Source: Acidobacteriaceae bacterium (GTDB lineage: Bacteria > Acidobacteriota > Terriglobia > Bryobacterales > Bryobacteraceae). From it: 5,253 bases of DNA. The translations under genes and the position numbers were made by a program. This document shows positions 1 to 5,253 of this stretch, in pieces. Where the stretch lies: the NCBI GenBank assembly GCA_019244945.1, contig JAFASD010000505.1, forward strand, positions 1 to 5,253, given 5' to 3'. Each line of letters opens with the position of its first letter. Position 1 is the stretch's first letter. The notes below the pieces were generated by a model. It saw nothing but the letters and a program-made list of their open reading frames with translations, did not search any database and had not been told where the DNA came from.

Positions 1-1
1 C

Positions 2-172
2 ATCAGGGAAAAGCGAAATCTGAACGGAACAGTTCCCGCGCTCGTGCTAGTGAATCCAGCGGGAAAAATCGTCTGGCGTCATAATGGCTTGACCACTCCG
101 GGCGAGCTGGGTCTGACATTGCGCTCTTTTCTGGGTAATCCTGATTACGCGCAACTAGGTTCTGAACCGTGA
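2..172 (+). CDS. C-terminal end of a thioredoxin-fold protein (TlpA / peroxiredoxin-like), 5' partial
   Basis: Reading from base 2, 56 codons run open to a TGA at 170-172; the start and most of the gene lie to the left of the window. The visible tail contains NGTVPALVLVNPAGKIVWRH at residues 8-27 of the fragment. This is the typical second half of a thioredoxin fold: a Val-Pro (the cis-proline position), a hydrophobic beta strand, an Asn-Pro-x-Gly-Lys turn, and a second strand ending in W-R-H-x-G. A closing helix follows (TPGELGLTLRSFL). In TlpA/ResA and peroxiredoxin-like proteins this segment packs against the redox centre, but the CxxC or peroxidatic cysteine would be upstream, so redox activity cannot be judged. 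The stop overlaps the GTG start of the downstream hydrolase by four bases, which indicates one transcript. It could equally be a non-catalytic thioredoxin-like domain at the end of a larger protein. Confidence 0.75.
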   Translation: MREKRNLNGTVPALVLVNPAGKIVWRHNGLTTPGELGLTLRSFLGNPDYAQLGSEP

Positions 173-1935
173 AACGTCATTTCGGAATTTTCGCCGCGAT
201 TGCATCTGCATGTACCTTGGCTGCTGCGCTCGATCCGGATGCAGCATTCCTTCCGTTGCAAGATCCGATTGTGGTTTACAACAACTGGTCTTCCTACGAT
301 GAGCTTTCGGATAATGTTCCGCAAACCGAGCAGCTCGCGATGAAGGAGCTCGACGAGCTGCTTCGCTTGCGTCGCGATGGCGTTCGCTTCGATCACTACG
401 TCATGGATGCCTTCTGGTTTGCGAAGGACGGCGGATATCGCGCCTGGCGCAAATCCACTTGGCCGCAAGGTCCAGACCGCTGGTTGCAACGCTGCCGCGA
501 AAACGGCATCAAACCGGGATTATGGTTCGGGACCAACCTGCTGGTGCAGCTCGATCCGATTCCGGAATGGGAGGATTCCCTCAATAAAAAGCGCGATGCG
601 ATGTGCTTCTTTAAAGGCGGATTCCTCCCGCACTTCATGCAAACTCTCCAGCTCTGGTATGACAAGGGTTTCCGCCTGTTCAAATTCGATTTCGTGGACT
701 TCACGGCAGCGCCTCCGGATATTGAGGTGTCCATGCCCAAGGAAGAGATTCGCTCGCGCAACGAAACGGCATTTCGCGAAGCTTTGCGGAAATTTCGTGA
801 AAAGAATCCCGGAGTCGTGCTGGTCGCATTCAATGGCTTCGGCGGTGTCTTGGAAACGACTACGGAACCCTTTCCGTTCCGCAGTCCCATCGATCTCCGC
901 TGGCTGACGGTCTTCGATTCGATGTACTCGGGCGACCCGCGTCCGTCCGATGTGCCGATGATGAACTTCTGGCGCTCGCAAGATGTTTATAGCGATCACA
1001 TGGTGCGCCGCTTTGAAGATAGCGGTCTTCCGCTCGAACGAATCGACGCAACGAGCGTCATGTACGGAACGACAGGGACGATTTACTATCGCCGGACGAA
1101 CGCCTGGAAAAGCGGCCTCCTCTTGATGCTGGCGCGCGGCGGATGGGTGAATACAATCCACGGAAATTTGGAACTGATCGATGACGCCAAGGCAGCCTGG
1201 ATGGCCAAAGTCTTTCAGCTCTATTTGCGAATGGAATCCTTCGGCAGAACGAAGACGTTCGGGGGCATTCCCGGTGAGATCGAGCCGTACGGGTTCGCTT
1301 CGCTCGATGCCGGCGGCGCGCTCTATACGGTGGTCAATCCAGTTCAGGGCATTCGAACCATCGTGCTTCCGCGCCTATCGCAAGAACAGAGCGCGTTCGA
1401 TCAAGGGCGTGTCGTTTTTCGCGATGCCGGCTTCCGCCCGAACTTCTCCGGTAAATCTATCACTCTAGGTCCCGAACAAATGGCAGTAATCGGCTTCGGA
1501 AAATACGCGGGCCGCGAATTCGATCTGGGCATGGAAGATGAAGTAATCATCCCGCAATCGATTGAGCCGCTTCCGGCCGCGTTTGAGGCTCGCGGCTCTC
1601 ACACAATTGAAGCGTCCCTCACGCCCCCATCTGGTGCGCGATTGCGAATCGTGATGCGCCAGCGCACCCCGGACGGCTACATCCGTCGCACTTGGGCCGG
1701 TGGTCCCCCAAAGGGGGAGAACATGGCTCGCGTGCTGAAGATCGAGGTGTTGCAGCGCGGGCAGCCGCTTCCGGTTCACATCAATTACGACAAAGTGATT
1801 TGGAGCGGTTTATCGTGGGGCGTCGGCGAAGTCGAGGGATTCGCCGCAGGGACGCCGATTCTGATTCGCTGCACATCCGCGGAAAAGGACGAAGTGAAGC
1901 TAGAAGCGAAGGTGTATCAGGTTCGGTACCGCTGA
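169..1935 (+). CDS. Exported glycoside hydrolase, divergent clan GH-D (GH36/GH27-like, putative alpha-galactosidase)
   Basis: This complete 588-residue protein starts at GTG. That start is preferred because it gives a clean signal peptide (KRH at 2-4, hydrophobic to about 20, likely cleavage after AAA at 18-20) and because the next in-frame Met is residue 58. The mature part resembles the (beta/alpha)8 catalytic domain of clan GH-D: VYNNWSSYDE (36-45) is like the Y-N-x-W first strand; FDHYVMDAFWF (74-84) is like the 'fviDdGWf' strand, with D80; GIKPGLWFG (113-121) is like 'GlkfGlWf'. FRLFKFDFVDF (168-178) matches the K-x-D nucleophile strand, making D174 the candidate nucleophile. SGDPRPSDVP (254-263) is the best region for the acid/base, with D256 or D261 as candidates. 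A beta-rich C-terminal part follows from about 385 to 588. By family knowledge these are retaining enzymes cleaving alpha-galactosides and related alpha-linked sugars. The exact family and substrate are inferred and uncertain. It overlaps the upstream gene by GTGA and lies 136 bases before the receptor gene. C15 is not in a convincing lipobox, so a soluble periplasmic or secreted enzyme is more likely than a lipoprotein. Confidence 0.7.
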   Translation: MKRHFGIFAAIASACTLAAALDPDAAFLPLQDPIVVYNNWSSYDELSDNVPQTEQLAMKELDELLRLRRDGVRFDHYVMDAFWFAKDGGYRAWRKSTWPQGPDRWLQRCRENGIKPGLWFGTNLLVQLDPIPEWEDSLNKKRDAMCFFKGGFLPHFMQTLQLWYDKGFRLFKFDFVDFTAAPPDIEVSMPKEEIRSRNETAFREALRKFREKNPGVVLVAFNGFGGVLETTTEPFPFRSPIDLRWLTVFDSMYSGDPRPSDVPMMNFWRSQDVYSDHMVRRFEDSGLPLERIDATSVMYGTTGTIYYRRTNAWKSGLLLMLARGGWVNTIHGNLELIDDAKAAWMAKVFQLYLRMESFGRTKTFGGIPGEIEPYGFASLDAGGALYTVVNPVQGIRTIVLPRLSQEQSAFDQGRVVFRDAGFRPNFSGKSITLGPEQMAVIGFGKYAGREFDLGMEDEVIIPQSIEPLPAAFEARGSHTIEASLTPPSGARLRIVMRQRTPDGYIRRTWAGGPPKGENMARVLKIEVLQRGQPLPVHINYDKVIWSGLSWGVGEVEGFAAGTPILIRCTSAEKDEVKLEAKVYQVRYR

Positions 1936-1960
1936 GAGCCCTTGGCCGATTCAGGCTCAG
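1932..1960 (+). terminator. Weak imperfect hairpin at the end of the hydrolase gene (possible terminator or attenuator)
   Basis: CTGAGAGCC (1932-1940) can pair with GGCTCAG (1954-1960) with a two-base bulge in the left arm, leaving a loop of about 13 bases. The left arm contains the hydrolase stop codon. The bases that follow are AGTATTTCCC rather than a run of T, so it does not fit a classical Rho-independent terminator. It may be a weak 3'-end structure, or only part of the CTGAGA-rich pattern that continues through the spacer. Confidence 0.2.
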
Positions 1961-1999
1961 AGTATTTCCCCCCGGGCAACCAAAATCAGTAGTAAACTT

Positions 2000-2042
2000 T
2001 GTTCTCAGTGAGAGCCGCGAGCTGGGTGCGCGTCTGAGAACA
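2000..2042. promoter_or_regulatory. 9-bp perfect inverted repeat in the receptor leader (possible operator or 5'-UTR hairpin)
   Basis: TGTTCTCAG at 2000-2008 is the exact reverse complement of CTGAGAACA at 2034-2042, with 25 bases between the arms. Inside that interval, CGCG (2016-2019) can pair with CGCG (2029-2032), so an RNA from here could form a two-tier stem separated by an asymmetric internal loop. The right arm ends 15 bases before the AAGGAG of the receptor gene. The arm centres are 34 bases apart, a little over three turns of DNA, so it could also be a split operator bound by two dimers or a looping regulator. No T-run follows, which argues against a terminator. No known regulator site was recognised; the role is inferred from position and symmetry alone. 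Confidence 0.4.
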
Positions 2043-2057
2043 TCCTTCGATCGGCTC

Positions 2058-2063
2058 AAGGAG
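2058..2063 (+). promoter_or_regulatory. Shine-Dalgarno of the TonB-dependent receptor gene
   Basis: AAGGAG lies eight bases before the ATG at 2072, a near-ideal spacing. It fixes the start of the receptor gene, because this ATG also begins a clear signal peptide. The hydrolase GTG at 169, by contrast, has only a weak TAGGT (156-160) upstream and probably depends on coupling to its upstream neighbour. Confidence 0.8.
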
Positions 2064-2071
2064 AAGGTGGG

Positions 2072-5000
2072 ATGCGAAAAAACACTCTGTTGTGTATTTG
2101 TCGAATTACATTTCTGACGTTTCTGGTCCTAACACCGATTTATGGGCAAGGTCAAGGAAATCGCGCCGCGGTCACCGGCATAATCACGGATCCGACCGGG
2201 GCTGTGGTCGCGGACGTCCAGGTGACGGCCACGAACGTCGCTACGGGCGAGGTTAGTCACGGCGTTACCAACAACAACGGACTGTATACGATTCTCAATC
2301 TATTTCCCGGGCAGTATTCGCTCAACTTCACAAAAACCGGTTTCAAGCCCATCGACATTCCGGAAATCACTCTGGAGTCCACGCAGGTAGCTAGGCTCAA
2401 CGAGACCCTCGCCGTCGGATCTCAGAATCAAGTGGTGACAGTAAGCGCTGCGGCGCCCGTTCTCGACACCGAGACCGCAACTGAAGGAACGCACCTGTCC
2501 GGCCAAGTGATTACCGATCTGCCGCTGAATATCAACGGCGGGCGCGACATTGAGGCTTTCGCGGCTGCCCTCACGCCGGGATACTCTGCCCAAAGCAATA
2601 CATATGAAGCCGTTATCAACGGCACTCAAATTTTCACGAAGGATTTCACCGTGGACGGCACCTCCGGGACGGCCACCATTCAGGGGGATTCGGTTGAGAT
2701 CGGTCCCACCATGGAAGCGCTTCAGGAAGTCGAATCGCAAACCAGCGGCCTGCAGGCACAAAACGGGATCACGAACGGCGGTGTCATCATGTTCAACCTG
2801 AAATCAGGCACCAATCAGTTGCATGGCAGCGCCTTTGCCTATGGCCACAACGAATTCCTGGATGCCCGATCCTGGGGCAATCCCGTAAAGCCGAAGGCGC
2901 GCTTCTGGGATTACGGCTTTAGCGCCGGCGGACCGATCATCAAGAACAAGCTTTTCTATTTTGGCGCTTTCGAGCGCTATCAGCAGCACGATTTCACTCT
3001 CGGTGGTTTGGGGAGCAACACCGGAGCGAGCGTTCCCACGAGCGCCTTTCTGACTGGCGATTTCAGCGCGCTTCTGAATACGAGTGATCGGCTGGGGACC
3101 GATACTCACGGAAATCCCATCTATGCCGGCGCAATCTTCAATCCAAAAGACCCCGGGGCTGTTTTCGTAGGCAACATAATCCCTCAAAGCATGTTCAGCT
3201 CCGTGTCTCAAAAGATCCTGGCGATTTACCAGAAGGACTATGCTCCTGAGTCGACTGCGATTGCCGGCAATGAGCGTATTCCGGCCAACGGCACTCCCGA
3301 GCAGACACCTAACCAAGCCGTCGTGAAAGGCGACTACAACCTCACGGATCGCAACCATATCTCCGGCTCCTGGGTTTATGATCACCGTCCGCGCCTGAAC
3401 CAGGATTGTGGCGGTGTTTGGGAGCAGAACACCACAGATGGCGGGCCGCTCGCGTGCGGTCGCTTTCAATTGACGCTTTCCAATGAATTTCGCGCGAGCG
3501 ACTCACTAACCATCACTCCGAACTTGCTGAACGTTTTCAACGCAACCTATAACCGGTACTGGAATGGTTCGGTTCCATCCGAGACAGGAACAAACTGGCT
3601 CTCTCAGCTTGGTCTCGGCAGCACCGGTGTGGACAATTTCCCAGCCATCAACTTCGGCTCGGCAGTCAACGGATACAGCACGACAAGCATCGGAAACACG
3701 TGGCAGGGATATTACATCGGCAGCACATTTATCTATAACGACAATCTCTCCTGGACCAAAGGGAAGCACACCTTCACGTTTGGAGGCGAATTTCGCGCCA
3801 TGCAGATTAGCAGTCAGGCCGGGTCAGGCGCGCTGAGCCTGAGTTTCTCTAACAACACCACCGGCGCTCCCAGCGCTTCCTATGCCAACCAAGTCGGGTT
3901 TGGATTTGCCAGCTTCCTGTTAGGCGATGTGCAATCGGCTACGGAAAGTACGCCCCTAGACTTGTACGGGCGGCGCAAAGCCATGAGCCTGTTTGCCCAG
4001 GATAACTGGAAGCTGACACCGAAGCTGACCGTGAATATCGGCCTCCGATGGGATGCAACCTTCCGGTTTCACGAAAAATATGGTCATTGGGCCAATTTCG
4101 ATCTGAACGCAATCGATCCCAACCTGGGCATCAAGGGCGCCATCGTCTATGCGAACGGGGGCGGCGACAGCTTCGAAAAAAATGAGGATTGGCACAACTT
4201 TGGCCCGCAGATCGGCATTGCCTACAATCCGTGGAAACGAGTGGTCTTCCGTGGATCATTCGGTATTCTCTATGTTCCAATCGGGATTCAATACTACGAA
4301 GGCGTCCCGTATGGTTTTGCGCCAGGATTCCGCGGCACCAACTCGGCATCCGCGTTTAATTGGGACAGCGGCTATCCAGGCGTGTTCGTCCCCGGTACCA
4401 AAACATCGACTCCTCCGATAACGCTATTTCCGGTTGTCGCAGTCGATCCGAACTCGCTTCTCGCCGGCTACACGGATAATTGGAACCTCGGAATTCAATA
4501 CGAGATAAATGACACCACGCGCGTCGAGGTTGCTTACATCGGCAATCGCGGCCACCATTTGCAAGACAGTGGTCTGCAAAATAATCAAGGCCCCGCCTCG
4601 CAGTTCTTTGCTTTGGCGAAATCCAAAAAGGGGTTTAATTACGTCTGCAGCCCTGCCGATGCAGCTGCGAACGGCGTTCCTTATCCGTATAGCGGCTTCT
4701 GCGCACCGGCTTTTGCCGCTATCGCTCCCTATCCGCAACTCGCCGCGGCTGAGGCCAACTATTGGTTCTATCCGAATCTGTACTATGTTGGTCTGCCGCT
4801 CGGACAGTCTTATTACGATTCGATGGTCGTGCAACTGGTGAAGCGCTTATCCAGCGGCTTGACCCTGGATCTCAATTACACGCTTGGACGATCGGAAGGC
4901 GACACATACAGCAATTTCGGCGACAGTTATGACACTGCCGGAATTCAGGATTTCGCTAATTTATCCGAAGCGGCCCACACGCTGAGCGTTTACGACCAGA

Positions 5001-5253
5001 AACACACGTTTAAAGGCGCAGTGACCTACGAGTTGCCTTTCGGACACGGCCGTCGCTGGCTGTCTGATCGAGGAAAATTTCTCAATGGCCTGGTCAGTGG
5101 CTGGCGATTGTCCGGCCTCGTGCGCTACGCGTCCGGAGCGCCACTAAGTTTCTCTTCCAGCAACTACTATTACTATCCGCTTTGGGCAACTACTTATGTG
5201 AATTACAATCTTACCGGTTACAACGGCAGTCAGTTCAACGCCGCAAACTTCAC
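2072..5253 (+). CDS. Oar-like TonB-dependent outer-membrane receptor with N-terminal carboxypeptidase-regulatory-like domain, 3' partial
   Basis: From ATG 2072 the frame stays open for 1060 codons plus two bases to the window edge; no frameshift or stop was found. Domain order: a signal peptide (RK at 2-3, hydrophobic core about 12-24, likely cut near residue 25); a carboxypeptidase-regulatory-like beta-sandwich at about 33-112, with the GIITDPTGAVV turn (36-46), NNGLYTI (68-74) and FPGQYSL (78-84); a plug domain from about 120, with VSAAAPVLDTETATEG (124-139) and DLPLN (149-153). The plug/barrel boundary carries the conserved G-I-T-N-G-G...LKSGTN-x-x-HG (232-252). The barrel includes GFSAGGPIIKNKLFYFG (282-298), LFAQDNWKLTPKLTVNIGLR (640-659), NFGPQIGIAYNPW (709-721), AYIGNRGHHL (821-830) and GWRLSGLVRYASGAPLS (1010-1026). 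These are the usual landmarks of long acidobacterial Oar-like receptors, commonly about 1100-1250 residues, so roughly 50-190 residues including the final strand are missing. Such receptors span the outer membrane and use TonB/ExbBD energy. The substrate is unknown; the neighbouring glycosidase hints at carbohydrate. No clear TonB box was recognised. Confidence 0.93.
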   Translation, partial: MRKNTLLCICRITFLTFLVLTPIYGQGQGNRAAVTGIITDPTGAVVADVQVTATNVATGEVSHGVTNNNGLYTILNLFPGQYSLNFTKTGFKPIDIPEITLESTQVARLNETLAVGSQNQVVTVSAAAPVLDTETATEGTHLSGQVITDLPLNINGGRDIEAFAAALTPGYSAQSNTYEAVINGTQIFTKDFTVDGTSGTATIQGDSVEIGPTMEALQEVESQTSGLQAQNGITNGGVIMFNLKSGTNQLHGSAFAYGHNEFLDARSWGNPVKPKARFWDYGFSAGGPIIKNKLFYFGAFERYQQHDFTLGGLGSNTGASVPTSAFLTGDFSALLNTSDRLGTDTHGNPIYAGAIFNPKDPGAVFVGNIIPQSMFSSVSQKILAIYQKDYAPESTAIAGNERIPANGTPEQTPNQAVVKGDYNLTDRNHISGSWVYDHRPRLNQDCGGVWEQNTTDGGPLACGRFQLTLSNEFRASDSLTITPNLLNVFNATYNRYWNGSVPSETGTNWLSQLGLGSTGVDNFPAINFGSAVNGYSTTSIGNTWQGYYIGSTFIYNDNLSWTKGKHTFTFGGEFRAMQISSQAGSGALSLSFSNNTTGAPSASYANQVGFGFASFLLGDVQSATESTPLDLYGRRKAMSLFAQDNWKLTPKLTVNIGLRWDATFRFHEKYGHWANFDLNAIDPNLGIKGAIVYANGGGDSFEKNEDWHNFGPQIGIAYNPWKRVVFRGSFGILYVPIGIQYYEGVPYGFAPGFRGTNSASAFNWDSGYPGVFVPGTKTSTPPITLFPVVAVDPNSLLAGYTDNWNLGIQYEINDTTRVEVAYIGNRGHHLQDSGLQNNQGPASQFFALAKSKKGFNYVCSPADAAANGVPYPYSGFCAPAFAAIAPYPQLAAAEANYWFYPNLYYVGLPLGQSYYDSMVVQLVKRLSSGLTLDLNYTLGRSEGDTYSNFGDSYDTAGIQDFANLSEAAHTLSVYDQKHTFKGAVTYELPFGHGRRWLSDRGKFLNGLVSGWRLSGLVRYASGAPLSFSSSNYYYYPLWATTYVNYNLTGYNGSQFNAANF

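Noticed and set aside
211..222. Lipoprotein signal at C15 of the hydrolase (A-S-A-C)
   Set aside because: The -3 position is Ala rather than Leu, Val or Ile, and a good signal peptidase I site (AAA at 18-20) follows directly, so cleavage to a soluble protein is favoured.
520..1161. 213-codon open frame on the minus strand
   Set aside because: It is antisense to the hydrolase catalytic domain, is rich in Arg, His and Glu in the manner of a shadow translation, and matches no recognisable family.
1704..1718. TCCCCCAAAGGGGGA hairpin with a 6-bp stem and 3-base loop
   Set aside because: It lies inside the hydrolase coding frame (Gly-Pro-Pro-Lys-Gly-Glu) with no T-run, and the frame continues normally through it. 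It is most simply explained as codon choice, although the G/C runs could be a sequencing-error or slippage spot.
1975..2006. Possible promoter: TAAACT (1993-1998) as a -10, or GGCAAC...GTTCTC as an ECF-type pair
   Set aside because: The -10 matches only four of six consensus bases and has no acceptable -35 at 17 bases; the ECF-type reading rests on very short matches with no known regulon. Neither is strong enough to list.
1692..2117. 141-codon + strand frame bridging the hydrolase end and the receptor start
   Set aside because: It overlaps the hydrolase tail and the receptor signal peptide in another frame, its product is Arg/Ser/Gly-rich low-complexity sequence, and it is interrupted by the well-supported receptor start.
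2804..3469. 221-codon open frame on the minus strand
   Set aside because: It lies wholly inside the receptor gene, whose + frame carries clear family motifs throughout. The antisense product has no signal peptide, domain or supporting ribosome site, and such shadow frames are common in GC-rich genes.

Overview
The window looks like part of a chromosome from an Acidobacteriota-type (Terriglobia-like) heterotroph. This is inferred from the moderately high GC and from the large receptor at the right, whose order (signal peptide, carboxypeptidase-regulatory-like domain, plug, very long barrel) is the Oar-like TonB-dependent type greatly expanded in that phylum. No rRNA, tRNA or marker gene is present to confirm the lineage. 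All supported genes are on the + strand.

Layout: (1) positions 2-172 are the last 56 codons of a thioredoxin-fold (TlpA / peroxiredoxin-like) protein. (2) Positions 169-1935 encode a complete 588-residue exported protein that reads as a divergent clan GH-D (GH36/GH27-like, alpha-galactosidase type) glycoside hydrolase. Its GTG start overlaps the stop of gene 1 by 4 bases (GTGA), so the two are probably translationally coupled. (3) Positions 1936-2071 are a 136-base spacer with a 9-bp perfect inverted repeat and several copies of a CTGAGA core just before a strong Shine-Dalgarno. (4) Positions 2072-5253 encode the first 1060 codons of an Oar-like TonB-dependent outer-membrane receptor. The frame is open to the window edge and the C-terminus lies outside.

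How they may work together: an exported glycosidase followed by an outer-membrane TonB-dependent transporter suggests a small carbohydrate acquisition locus. The hydrolase would trim alpha-linked sugars in the periplasm or outside the cell, and the receptor would import or bind oligosaccharides. No SusD-like partner, sugar permease or regulator lies in the window, so the functional link rests on adjacency only. The thioredoxin-like protein is linked to the hydrolase by overlap, but its role cannot be read from the tail alone.

Overall the window is mostly ordinary acidobacterial-style gene content. The points most worth a second look are the symmetric element in the receptor leader, the divergent hydrolase active site, and the paired cysteines in the receptor.
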